NCBI GenBank assembly: GCA_963696025.1
Contig: CAVOII010000009.1
Location: 1 to 64,000, forward strand
Direction: 5' to 3'
Length of the DNA: 64,000 bases
DNA from: JABCYV01 sp963696025
GTDB lineage: Bacteria > Acidobacteriota > Terriglobia > Terriglobales > Acidobacteriaceae
The notes under the pieces: model-generated
The model's input: only the letters and a program-made list of their open reading frames with translations
Told to the model about the DNA's origin: nothing
Databases searched by the model: none
Made by a program: the position numbers and the translations under genes
Shown: piece after piece, positions 16,853 through 23,941 of the stretch
Layout of the letters: each line of letters begins with the position of its first letter
How positions within the stretch are numbered: the first letter of the stretch is position 1

Positions 16853-17382
16853 GACTTCTTGTCCTCAGTAAATGTCGCCTCAATCGTCGGCGGTTGCTTG
16901 CCGTCGGATTTGCCATCCAGTAGCCACGACGGTTTGCTTGGCTTGACGTACTTGTCCTCGTCCCGCTCTATCGGCCGTTCATTGCCGTCTTTATCGTAGA
17001 GAATGGGGATGCTGAGGACGATCTGCAGCGGCTTCTCCTGTTGCGGAGCGGGATTAGGCGCCAACATGCCTGCGGCTTTGAAAACGAACTCCGCCGCTTT
17101 GGTCGATGACGTTCCGATGTCCGCAACATTGGTCATCTTCGCAATCGTGAGTTGGGCATCAAGGACTTCCGCGGCATGACTCTTCCCGGTCTCGTCTAAT
17201 GATTCCGTCAGTTTGCTGGCGATCGCGCGCTGGGCTTCTGCCGGAGTCGGCGGTTTTGGCTTGCGTTGAAATAGACCTGATCTAAGATTCCTGCGAACGA
17301 TCTTTGTCTTTCCACTTGCCCCCGCGGGACTGCTGGCAGGTACGATTTCAGTCTTGATTTCCTCGTTCGTGTTAGATTCCAT
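16849..17382 (-). CDS. island protein, unknown, third in operon
   Basis: About 177 residues from the ATG at 17382, which overlaps the stop of the upstream gene by 11 bases; the longer frame from 17427 lies wholly inside that gene. A basic N-terminus (KTKIVRRNLRSGLFQRKPKPPTPAEAQRAIASKL) leads to a helical middle (AAEVLDAQLTIAKMTNVADIGTSSTKAAEFVFKAAGML) and a Pro/Lys-rich end. The helical part recalls small structural or packaging proteins of phages, but I cannot name a family. Likely cotranscribed and translationally coupled with the two genes upstream. Confidence 0.6.
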   Translation of the reverse strand: MESNTNEEIKTEIVPASSPAGASGKTKIVRRNLRSGLFQRKPKPPTPAEAQRAIASKLTESLDETGKSHAAEVLDAQLTIAKMTNVADIGTSSTKAAEFVFKAAGMLAPNPAPQQEKPLQIVLSIPILYDKDGNERPIERDEDKYVKPSKPSWLLDGKSDGKQPPTIEATFTEDKKS

Positions 17383-17776
17383 TCTTCTCTTTCTTTGCAA
17401 GCAACTGCGCTGCAATGCGCTGGACAACCGGTAGGTCCTCGGCAGTTATGCTCTTGAGGTTCTTGAGATCCTCGAGATTCTGGACGAGATCGAACCACGG
17501 ATAAGCGCGCTTGATGTCGTCAATCGTTTCCTGTCGGTCTTCGGCGGATTCAAAGTCATACGAAAGAAGAAATGCGACATCGCAAATCATCTTTTGCTTA
17601 CGCATGTCTTGAAGTGATTCGAGGGTAAACTCTGGATTTGTCCTCATAACATGCTTTATTGCTTCTGTCATTCGTGGTATCAAAGCGGTACAGGCGTCCT
17701 TGAGTTGCTTCTTCTCAAGCGCCTCGATTTCGTCGGCGGTCAAATTGTCGTCGTAATGTTCGTTGTTGTCAGTCAT
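17372..17776 (-). CDS. acidic helical island protein, unknown
   Basis: 134 residues beginning MTDNNEHYDDNLTADEIEAL. Strongly acidic and mostly helical (PRMTEAIKHVMRTNPEFTLESLQDMRKQKMICDVAFLLSYDFES, DRQETIDDIKRAYPWFDLVQNLEDLKNL). Its ATG overlaps the stop of the upstream gene by four bases (ATGA), and its end overlaps the next gene, so three genes form a tightly coupled operon. Upstream protein basic, this one acidic: the pair may bind one another. No family recognised. Confidence 0.6.
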   Translation of the reverse strand: MTDNNEHYDDNLTADEIEALEKKQLKDACTALIPRMTEAIKHVMRTNPEFTLESLQDMRKQKMICDVAFLLSYDFESAEDRQETIDDIKRAYPWFDLVQNLEDLKNLKSITAEDLPVVQRIAAQLLAKKEKNGI

Positions 17777-18174
17777 GAGTCTCCTTGCATTTTGATTTGT
17801 CTGTGTTCTTTAGCAAGTTCATAGCCCATCTGGAACTGCTTGCTCTGCCGATCGAACGTTCTGAGGGCGCCGCGGAGTGCATCTCGCGATTCTGCCATCG
17901 CGAGATTGAGTTCGCGGAATGTCCTCAACATCTCGCGCGTTTCAGCGAGCAATGCTTTTGTGACCTTCTTTTTGCTCCTCTTGAGTTCAAGATAGCGAAG
18001 ATGCGCTTGCCGTTTCTTCCGGCGTATCACATATGCTTTCCTCAGCTCCTGGGCTAGGAAGATCTTGATTGCCCGTTGGGGTGTCACAGCCCTAGGGCTC
18101 CTAGGGGGTTTAGGTTTGAGTTTTTGTCGTTCATTCTTAGAGCGCATTTGCGCCTGTCGTTCTTCAAGTTTCAT
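17773..18174 (-). CDS. basic coiled-coil island protein, unknown
   Basis: 133 residues, first of the three-gene operon. Very basic N-terminus (MKLEERQAQMRSKNERQKLK, PKPPRSPRAVTPQRAIKIFLAQELRKAYVIRRKKRQAHLRYLELKRSKKK) and then a long amphipathic helix (LAETREMLRTFRELNLAMAESRDALRGALRTFDRQSKQF) likely to form a coiled coil. DNA or RNA binding is plausible. A doubled CCCTAGGG palindrome (18090-18106) lies inside its coding sequence, encoding the SPRAV region, and the CGTACGTAATACG motif lies 16 bases before its start. Confidence 0.6.
   Translation of the reverse strand: MKLEERQAQMRSKNERQKLKPKPPRSPRAVTPQRAIKIFLAQELRKAYVIRRKKRQAHLRYLELKRSKKKVTKALLAETREMLRTFRELNLAMAESRDALRGALRTFDRQSKQFQMGYELAKEHRQIKMQGDS
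18090..18106. repeat. paired CCTAGG palindromes inside a gene
   Basis: CCCTAGGG (18090-18097) followed by TCCTAGGGG (18099-18107). It has the same paired layout as the copies at 13469, 14362 and 14457, about 4 kb away, but here within a coding sequence. Confidence 0.6.
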
Positions 18175-18189
18175 GAGTCCTTATTGAGG

Positions 18190-18202
18190 CGTACGTAATA
18201 CG
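18190..18202. repeat. fourth copy of the CGTACGTAATACG motif
   Basis: Identical over 13 bases to 14945-14957. It sits 16 bases upstream of the start codon of the minus-strand operon, a position compatible with an operator. Confidence 0.5.
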
Positions 18203-18271
18203 GCAAGGGAGATTGAAATCCAATGCTTTCTAGCCAGCGAAGAAGCCTGTCAAGATGGTTGAACAGAGCAC

Positions 18272-18532
18272 TCATGAACGACCGCTTGGCACTTCATGCT
18301 TGAGAGCGCGCCGGACACGCTTCCTGAGTGCCTCCAACCATGCCGGCACTTGCAGCGTGTACATTCGTTCAAGCTCCTTCGTTTCCCACTCACTTAGCCA
18401 GTTCCAAATGAACTCAATGAAATCAGAAGTTCGCACGCGAAAAGGCTTGAGCGTGACATACGAATACTCGTCGTCTTTTGTCAGAGTCCGCTCGCTGAAC
18501 CAACGAAATTTTGGGCAGCGTTGACGATCGCG
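18272..18532 (-). pseudogene. remnant frame joined to a macro-domain start
   Basis: An open frame without start codon, beginning right after a TGA at 18535-18533. It reads like a real protein end: CPKFRWFSERTLTKDDEYSY, VTLKPFRVRTSDFIEFIWNWLSEW, ETKELERMYTLQVPAWLEAL, RKRVRRALKHEVPSGRS, then TGA. It overlaps the macro-domain remnant in another frame, so two unrelated gene pieces appear to have been joined around 18500-18530. No family recognised for this part. Confidence 0.45.
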
Positions 18533-18585
18533 TCAACTTTCAACTTGGTGATGTCGCCGACTATGGCTTTCAGCACGGGGGCCAT
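18481..18585 (-). pseudogene. N-terminal fragment of a macro-domain protein
   Basis: 34 residues, MAPVLKAIVGDITKLKVDAI then VNAAQNFVGSASGL and a stop. GDIT-x2-x-VDAIVNAA is the ADP-ribose-binding opening of macro domains (O-acetyl-ADP-ribose deacetylase type, normally about 170-180 residues). The glycine-rich loop and everything after it are missing. So the gene was cut by recombination just after its first motif. Confidence 0.6.
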
Positions 18586-18608
18586 TTTTCAGTTTTCATC
18601 CTCCCTGG

Positions 18609-18935
18609 CTAGGCCCGCGCCTTAAGTAGCGGTATTTGTTCTTGCCCCTCAAGCCGTAATACCCGCTCCTGCTCCTTAACTGCCAGTAATGCCCGCTCCT
18701 GTTCCCTACGTAGCCGCACCTGCTCCTCAAGTATGGGTGTTGGCTTCTCCTCCTCGGCTACTTCGGATGGCGTTAGATTTCTAGACTCTCCATTCTCTGC
18801 CGCGTATAACGTATGCAATGCGCGACCGGGGTATTCGTGGATGTGCAGCACGGCCTCAGCAATCGAATCGAATCCCACCCCGCCAGAAAAGGTATCTGTC
18901 CACGGGTCCATACAAGCCACTGCGTAGGTTGTCAT
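18609..18935 (-). CDS. small DP-x-TD family protein, copy A'
   Basis: 108 residues from the ATG after CTCGAGGTTTGAAA; the longer frame from 18998 runs into the upstream gene. The first 60 residues (MTTYAVACMDPWTDTFSGGV, FDSIAEAVLHIHEYPGRALH, then ENGESRNLTPSEVAEE) match the protein at 19592-19822: Y-x-V, DP-x-TD, SI-x-EAV, PG, R-x-LT-x-SE. A Glu/Arg/Leu-rich coiled tail (EEQVRLRREQERALLAVKEQERVLRLEGQEQ) is unique to this copy. It is the last gene of a four-gene operon. Cytoplasmic; function unknown. Confidence 0.6.
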   Translation of the reverse strand: MTTYAVACMDPWTDTFSGGVGFDSIAEAVLHIHEYPGRALHTLYAAENGESRNLTPSEVAEEEKPTPILEEQVRLRREQERALLAVKEQERVLRLEGQEQIPLLKARA

Positions 18936-18981
18936 TTTCAAACCTCGAGGGGAAAGAACTGGCGCGGTGCGTGCCGTACTA

Positions 18982-19287
18982 CTACGGAGTTTGTTCAAGC
19001 AACGCCGTACGGTCCGCGAAGTCCTCTAGTTCCCAAGGGGCGAACTCAGGAGCGAACTGCCAAAGAACGGTATGGAACTTGGATTCAGGACTCGGCCCAA
19101 AACCTAACCTGTCACGTCGGCTAACGTCAAGTTCCTTGCCATTGTTGTCAAATCGCAATACTCGCTGTGTATCAGCCTGCACGACCACGCCCTCCGGTGT
19201 AACCTCAACCACCTTGCCTTTGCCACAATCGTAAATCCCGCTGATGATGTGAACTTCCTGACCAACCACCAGTGTCTTCGTGTCCAT
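18982..19287 (-). CDS. small RFD-x-NGK protein, copy B'
   Basis: 101 residues. The ATG at 19287 follows AAGGAGACTT, a strong site; the longer frame to 19341 is not needed. The first half is SH3/KOW-like: VGQEVHIISGIYDCGKGKVVEVTPEGVVV then VLRFDNNGKELD. The second half has DRLGFGPSPESKFHTVLWQF and PWELEDF. The VLRFD-x-NGK motif recurs in the next upstream gene. Possibly a small binding adaptor; function unknown. Confidence 0.6.
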   Translation of the reverse strand: MDTKTLVVGQEVHIISGIYDCGKGKVVEVTPEGVVVQADTQRVLRFDNNGKELDVSRRDRLGFGPSPESKFHTVLWQFAPEFAPWELEDFADRTALLEQTP

Positions 19288-19304
19288 AAGTCTCCTTTTT
19301 AAGG

Positions 19305-19595
19305 CTAGCTTTGCTTCGTCATGTACCAAGGGCCGGGGCAATCATACGTGGCATCCATGTAGTACCCCTTGCCATTGGTGTCGAAACGTAACAATCCACC
19401 GACCGAAAACCCGATAGCACCGAATCTGTCGCCGGTGGGGGCGGTTGATAGAACTTTTTCCGGGGTGGGGTCGTGGGTGAACAGGTGGCCTACGTACTCG
19501 CCGCAGTGTTCACAGGTCTCGCGCTCCCAATCTATTACTAGGTTCTGACATGCCTGTTTTGTCGTCATTACCTTCTCTCTTCCGAAACCACTCAT
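19305..19595 (-). CDS. small Cys-pair RFD-x-NGK protein, copy B
   Basis: 96 residues. The ATG at 19595 overlaps the stop of the upstream gene (ATGA), which favours this start; an ATG nine codons later has its own GAGAGAAGG site. It carries C-x2-C (TCEHCGEYVGHLF), able to bind metal, then IGFSVGGLLRFDTNGKGYYM and a GPWYM end that parallels GPSPE/PWELE of the neighbour. Function unknown. Confidence 0.6.
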   Translation of the reverse strand: MSGFGREKVMTTKQACQNLVIDWERETCEHCGEYVGHLFTHDPTPEKVLSTAPTGDRFGAIGFSVGGLLRFDTNGKGYYMDATYDCPGPWYMTKQS

Positions 19596-19822
19596 ATTAT
19601 GAAAGACCGTGTGGCCATCCTTACTCGCGCCTCTTCAGAACGGGTTAGCGATCGGTACTGCCCATCCAAAAGGGCAAAGATTGCGAGGATTGGAGCTTGG
19701 ATTCCCGGTCGTACTTTGTATAAGCAAGCAACGGCCTCTTTGATCGACCCGTGTTCATGCTGGCAGGTAAAATACTGGTCGGTTCCCGGATCCTGAAAAG
19801 ACACTTCATACTTGGTGTCCAT
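19592..19822 (-). CDS. small DP-x-TD family protein, copy A
   Basis: 76 residues, first gene of the minus-strand operon: MDTKYEVSFQDPGTDQYFTC, GSIKEAVACLYKVRPGIQAP, then GQYRSLTRSEEARVR. It is a paralogue of the last gene of the operon (18609-18935), giving the order A-B-B'-A'. The ATG follows GTAGAGAGAAAAAAGAC. No signal peptide. Function unknown. Confidence 0.6.
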   Translation of the reverse strand: MDTKYEVSFQDPGTDQYFTCQHEHGSIKEAVACLYKVRPGIQAPILAIFALLDGQYRSLTRSEEARVRMATRSFII

Positions 19823-20063
19823 GTCTTTTTTCTCTCTCTACTCCGAGCGGCTTTCCTTGTCCTCCCTGCAGTATCAAAGTGAGATGTGTCAATTCGGATG
19901 AGACAAACCTCGTGAGACAGACTTCGCACTCAAGTCGAGATTCGTCCAGATAACCGAAGTAACTCGGATCCCCTAGCGGCTCCCTTTTTTCTAGGCGAAC
20001 AAAAGACGAATATGTATTATCTCTAGGATGGACGAAGGCCGCAAGCGAAGAGGGAATACCTAG

Positions 20064-20405
20064 ATGCTCATTGCTATCGGCACTGTCGTAGCAGTTCTCG
20101 CGCTCGGTTGGAGCATTTATTCTTACTACAGGCCGCACGCTCAGCAAACAGAGCCGCACTTGAACCAGTACCTACCCGCGAGAATGGTGAATGAGGCAGT
20201 GATTTTCTTGGATTGGACACAGAAGAATCACAACGCTTACATAAAGAGTTACCCGTCGTTCATTGCTATTCGACCGTACTTGACGATATTGCAGCAGGAA
20301 GGATTCATCGAAGAATCCTCGGCTTCAAACATGGATGGTTCCGTTTACCAGCTCACAGCCCGAGGGCAGAAAGCCCTCATAACCGCAGGGGTAGAGTTAA
20401 AGTGA
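20064..20405 (+). CDS. membrane-anchored winged-helix-like protein
   Basis: 113 residues. One N-terminal membrane helix (MLIAIGTVVAVLALGWSIYS) is followed by a soluble part whose end looks like a winged helix: IRPYLTILQQEGFIEES then GSVYQLTARGQKALITAG, the usual recognition-helix and wing pattern of MarR/PadR-like folds. The ATG follows GAGGGAATACCTAG. It could tether DNA or a partner at the membrane. It is the last island gene before the tRNA fragment at 20611. Family not identified. Confidence 0.55.
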   Translation: MLIAIGTVVAVLALGWSIYSYYRPHAQQTEPHLNQYLPARMVNEAVIFLDWTQKNHNAYIKSYPSFIAIRPYLTILQQEGFIEESSASNMDGSVYQLTARGQKALITAGVELK

Positions 20406-20610
20406 ATTGGTTTTATCCGCCGAGGTGACAACGCGCCAAGATGAGCAGCAGTCAAGCAACGGTCAACACAGGATTTTCTCTCGCCATTACCATGAATGGA
20501 GACAGGAAATACTGCGATCCGTTTGCGATCCGTTAACGCTGCCTTATACTGCCTTGCATGTACTTAGGGTGCCAGCCGTGCTTTCTATGTACTTGAAACT
20601 ACGTTTGCAG

Positions 20611-20638
20611 GCGGGTTCGATTCCCGTCTCCCACCCCA
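20611..20638 (+). other. tRNA 3'-end fragment, possible att site
   Basis: GCGGG-TTCGATT-CCCGT is a complete T arm, followed by an acceptor strand CTCCCAC, one discriminator base and CCA. No matching GTGGGAG 5' half lies in the 100 bases before it. Such lone 3' ends are what an integrated element leaves at one border when it enters a tRNA gene. The orientation places the element to the left, over the island, and the native chromosome to the right. A direct repeat TGCGATCCGTT sits just upstream near 20510-20535. Confidence 0.55.
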
Positions 20639-20742
20639 GCTTGATCCGCCGGCATCTGGGGGGGAAGACGTACGCAAAGAAAAACCGCACACGAATGGTG
20701 ATTAGAATTAATTGAGCAGCACAGCTATTCGCGGCCACAGTG

Positions 20743-21297
20743 TCAGGGCACGATAATCACGGCGGCCGTTCCGAATGTGGGGCCGGGCGATTGGAAATCC
20801 GCCTCGCAAGTGCTAACAGCATTGCCTCCACCGCCAGTCAAATCGCAACCCGCGCCATTGCGCGCGTCGAACTCCAGATCATAGGTGCCTGCTACAATCG
20901 GCCCGACGACAACCGTGAGGGTGCCATTGCCGTGTATGTCGGTCGTGACCACGCCGAATTCCACCGCTATCGCAGTTCTGGTTACACCTTGCCGTGTGAT
21001 CGGGCTGCAAGTGCCGGGAGTAGGCGTCTGGACTGGAAACTGGGCGAATGTCTTCGGAAACTTGCTACAGAAGATGTGAACACCGACCTGATAAAGCTTG
21101 TTTTGCGTCGCATGCACCAATTTATAGGTCACGGTTAACGTGCGCGTCGTAGCCGACACCGACCAGGTGACACTGCTGTGCGTGAAGTCAAGCGGTTCGC
21201 CGAAATTATCCCAGCCTGCCGTCCATTTTTCCGTTGTCGCAGAAGTCGTACCCGCAGACAGAAGCAATGCCACTACCAGCAAGAATGTCCTTTTCAT
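20743..21297 (-). CDS. secreted protein, unknown
   Basis: 184 residues. Signal peptide 1-20 (MKRTFLLVVALLLSAGTTSA), then a beta-rich domain with four cysteines (IFCSKF, GTCSP, AGCDL, STCEAD), likely two disulfides. Motifs include VTWSVSATTRTLTVTYKLV and GNGTLTVVVGPIVAGTYDLEFDARNG. Probably an extracellular or periplasmic beta-sandwich. It runs toward the island edge, whose tRNA fragment lies about 100 bp past its stop. No family recognised. Confidence 0.65.
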   Translation of the reverse strand: MKRTFLLVVALLLSAGTTSATTEKWTAGWDNFGEPLDFTHSSVTWSVSATTRTLTVTYKLVHATQNKLYQVGVHIFCSKFPKTFAQFPVQTPTPGTCSPITRQGVTRTAIAVEFGVVTTDIHGNGTLTVVVGPIVAGTYDLEFDARNGAGCDLTGGGGNAVSTCEADFQSPGPTFGTAAVIIVP

Positions 21298-21582
21298 CCG
21301 AACCTCTTACTTACCCTAGAATAAACGGCACCGAGGTTACACCCGCTGCGCTCGGTCGCAAAAGTGATGTCTCGTCCGCACCTATTGAATGAGGCGGGTT
21401 GCACATTCTTTGCGCTGGCCGACGGGACAATCATTTTCGCGGCTGACTGAGGGATTATGCAGTGCGGCCAAACCCCAACTAAATTGTTGTCCAACGCCTG
21501 GGGAGGTTGCTCTCTTCGCACTATTCTCTTTCCAGATTGTGCAATAGACTCGCAAACAAGAAACCCGGGAGGAGGTTCATAA

Positions 21583-21894
21583 ATGACGCGGAGAAGCCTG
21601 CTCACAACATTGATCAGCGCAACCGCCACTGTAGGAGGAACTGCCTTCGCGCAAACAGCATCCGCCTCAAAACAGCAGGATAAGCTTCTCCTCGCCAACC
21701 AGCATGTTGAAGACCTGCTGCTTCTCATGGACGCTGACAAAGATGGCAAGATTTCCAAGCAAGAATGGATGAATTTCATGGAAGCCGAGTTCAACCGGCT
21801 GGATAAAGACGGCAAGGGGGAACTTGATCTGAAAGACCTACGGGAGTCCAGGCTTTCGCTCAAGCACGCTCGCGCTGAAGGCTCGCCCAATTAA
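21583..21894 (+). CDS. exported EF-hand protein
   Basis: 103 residues behind a strong GGGAGGAGG site. A Tat/Sec-like signal peptide (MTRRSLLTTLISATATVGGTAFAQ, with twin arginines at 3-4) precedes two EF-hand loops. The first is canonical, D50-E61 (DADKDGKISKQE). The second, around 72-83, has DKDGKGELDL but lacks the first acidic ligand, so it is weaker. Likely a periplasmic calcium-binding protein, as sensor or buffer. It stands alone between divergent and convergent neighbours. Confidence 0.8.
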   Translation: MTRRSLLTTLISATATVGGTAFAQTASASKQQDKLLLANQHVEDLLLLMDADKDGKISKQEWMNFMEAEFNRLDKDGKGELDLKDLRESRLSLKHARAEGSPN

Positions 21895-22079
21895 GTTCTT
21901 TTGCCGGTTAGCGGCCCGTCCGCAGACCACGGCCTTGACCGCTAACTGAACTGCTGCTATAAGCAAGGCGATCTATGAACCTGGGCCAGCAACCTCCTTC
22001 GATCCGGGCTGCAGGATGAGTCCCAGTTCCACCGCAGTCTCCGCTGTGGTACAGCCTTCAAGACCCTCCCTTTTTTCGC

Positions 22080-22691
22080 GTGCTGATGAACCCGCGGCTC
22101 GACCGTACCATTGCTGCTATCGCCTGCTTGCCGCTGGCATACATGGTGTATTACCGCTATCACCAGTGGGGTCTCGGCTTGCCGCTGATTTCGTTTTCGA
22201 TTGGAATGCTGATCTTGATCGCAACGATGATTTTCCGAAGGCCACCGAAACGAATCACGCCGAATCCCTGGTTTTGGTTGTTGGCGTTCGTGGCGTCGTA
22301 CTGGGGCTTTTTTGCGCTTGGTGTGATGCAACGAGGATACCCCTTGGTTTCGAGGGGTGTGTCCGATGCCGTGGCGATTTGCGGTCTCCTGATCATCGTG
22401 TGGGCGCGGCTGAGCCTTGGCCGCAACATCGGCTTTGTACCCGCGCAGCGAGAGATCGTGACCAGCGGTGCGTATCAATACGTGCGTCATCCAGTCTACA
22501 CTGGCGTCTTCGTTGGCTTCTTTGGCATTGTGCTGCGAGCCTATAGTCCGAGCAATGCGGTGCTATTGGGACTGGGGACTTTCTGGTTCCTCATCAAAAG
22601 CATCGTCGAGGAGAATTTTCTCACCTCAGATCCGCAGTACGCTGCATACCTACAAAGAGTGCGTGCCCGCTGGATTCCTTTTCTCGTTTGA
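22080..22691 (+). CDS. ICMT/PEMT-like membrane methyltransferase
   Basis: About 203 residues with four or five membrane helices (IAAIACLPLAYMVYY, LISFSIGMLILIATMIF, WFWLLAFVASYWGFFALGV, AVAICGLLIIVWARL, PVYTGVFVGFFGIVL). The signature SGAYQYVRHPVYTGVFVGFFG and the late EENFLTSDPQYAAYLQRVRARWIPF are those of isoprenylcysteine/phospholipid methyltransferases, which use S-adenosylmethionine at the membrane. The true substrate in bacteria is usually unknown. The start is the GTG at 22080 or the ATG two codons on. The last 42 bases overlap the convergent ROK gene. Confidence 0.82.
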   Translation: MLMNPRLDRTIAAIACLPLAYMVYYRYHQWGLGLPLISFSIGMLILIATMIFRRPPKRITPNPWFWLLAFVASYWGFFALGVMQRGYPLVSRGVSDAVAICGLLIIVWARLSLGRNIGFVPAQREIVTSGAYQYVRHPVYTGVFVGFFGIVLRAYSPSNAVLLGLGTFWFLIKSIVEENFLTSDPQYAAYLQRVRARWIPFLV

Positions 22692-23453
22692 ATGATCTGT
22701 GGTCCCGGACTTCGATGAGTCCTTCCACATGCGGAACCCGCCCCGGAAGGCATTTCGGTTGTCGCCCAGAAGCGTGTTGGGTGGAAGCTTCCTCAATTTC
22801 TTTGCGTTTCCACCCCCGAGGACGATCGTGTCGGGCTCCAGGGCCTCGCGCAGTTCGGCCACGATTTTAGTCACCTTGCGTTCCCATTTTTTTCGGCCAA
22901 GTCGTTCCAGTCCGCGGAGTCCGAGATAGTCTTCGTAAGTTTTCCCGCCGTTGTAGGGCAGATGCGCAAGCTCCATCGGTTGGACAATCCCATCGACGAT
23001 CATCGCAGATCCCAGACCGGTTCCCAGGCCAAGAAAAAGCACTCGACCTCCGCTATAGCCGCCCAGGGCCTGCATGGCGGCGTCATTGATGATCCTGACC
23101 GGCTTGCCGAATGCCTTGCGGAAGTCGAAGCCTACCCATCCCTTGCCAAGATTATGGGGTTCGCGTAGCGGCTGCCCATGAACCACCGGGCCAGGGTAGC
23201 CCATGGAGACGACATCATAGGATTGGTTCTTGAGGGCGGCCTTGATCTTACGGATCATCACTCGGGGAGTCAGAGTGGGTCCGGAGACAATTTCGATCGG
23301 GTCTTTCATCCCGGTAGCCAACAGTTTGACGTGAGTGCCGCCCACATCGACGACAAGGATTCGACGAGGCGTCTTTCGAGATTCTTTTCGGGATGATGAA
23401 GATGATCTCGGCGTCACTCTGTAATTCCTTCGCGACGTTCTACCGCTTAGCAT
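22650..23453 (-). CDS. ROK-family sugar kinase, polyphosphate glucokinase-like
   Basis: 267 residues. After a basic, Ser-rich leader of about 30 residues come the ASKHA motifs: ILVVDVGGTHVKLLATG (phosphate 1), VSMGYPGPVVHGQP, VRIINDAAMQALGGYSGGRVLFLGLGTGLGSAMIVDG (catalytic Asp in INDA and phosphate 2) and a late VLGGGNAKKLRKLPP. This pattern fits ROK/PpgK enzymes that phosphorylate glucose with polyphosphate or ATP. The leader may be overextended; starts nearer the RRILVVDVGG segment are possible. The C-terminal FRMWKDSSKSGTTDHSNEKR overlaps the convergent gene. Confidence 0.8.
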   Translation of the reverse strand: MLSGRTSRRNYRVTPRSSSSSRKESRKTPRRILVVDVGGTHVKLLATGMKDPIEIVSGPTLTPRVMIRKIKAALKNQSYDVVSMGYPGPVVHGQPLREPHNLGKGWVGFDFRKAFGKPVRIINDAAMQALGGYSGGRVLFLGLGTGLGSAMIVDGIVQPMELAHLPYNGGKTYEDYLGLRGLERLGRKKWERKVTKIVAELREALEPDTIVLGGGNAKKLRKLPPNTLLGDNRNAFRGGFRMWKDSSKSGTTDHSNEKRNPAGTHSL

Positions 23454-23483
23454 CTGCGCGTTGTCGAGCGTGATCAGGCTGGC

Positions 23484-23885
23484 TCACCGTTTCGCGGAAA
23501 ACTGGTAAGCGATGTAGAAGAGTTGCAAGATGGTCACGCCCACGATCACATAGGTTGCGATCTCCATCCGTCGGCCAGATTCTTTGACTTCCTTCAGAAC
23601 TTCAGCCATGTCGCTGGCAGCTTGCAGCAACTTTTCGCTAAGCAGGTCCATGTGCTCGGTGGAGCTGTTCATTTTATCCAGTACGCGCGAGGTGTCGACC
23701 AGGGCCGTAGCCGTCTTCTCGCTGTTACGAACATCGAGCTCGGTCTTGCAGGCAGACCACCAGGCGCTTCCCGGCGGGTTGTCATACATGCGCTGCCGAA
23801 TCTCCTCTGAGGAGCGGCTCTTTAGCAACTGGACCAGGGCTTGTACCGGGTCGTTGGCTTTGGTTTCGTCAGCGGGTGTAGCCAT
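23484..23885 (-). CDS. C-terminally anchored membrane protein, unknown
   Basis: 133 residues. A soluble helical part (EEIRQRMYDNPPGSAWWSAC, STEHMDLLSEKLLQAASDMAEVLKEVKESGRRM) ends in one membrane helix (IATYVIVGVTILQLFYIAY). The long helix before the anchor may be a coiled coil. It fits a tail-anchored cytoplasmic protein. It lies between the ROK kinase and the DUF5996 gene on the same strand with 30 and 56 bp spacing, so probably one transcript. No family recognised. Confidence 0.65.
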   Translation of the reverse strand: MATPADETKANDPVQALVQLLKSRSSEEIRQRMYDNPPGSAWWSACKTELDVRNSEKTATALVDTSRVLDKMNSSTEHMDLLSEKLLQAASDMAEVLKEVKESGRRMEIATYVIVGVTILQLFYIAYQFSAKR

Positions 23886-23941
23886 TGCGATGCCTTCCAG
23901 AAAAATGAAAAGTCATTCTCTCATGGGCGCTTGGGTTTCGG

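Noticed and set aside
20544..20738. 64-residue minus-strand frame containing WETGIEPACK
   Set aside because: This peptide is the well-known antisense translation of a tRNA T arm, here the fragment at 20611-20638.
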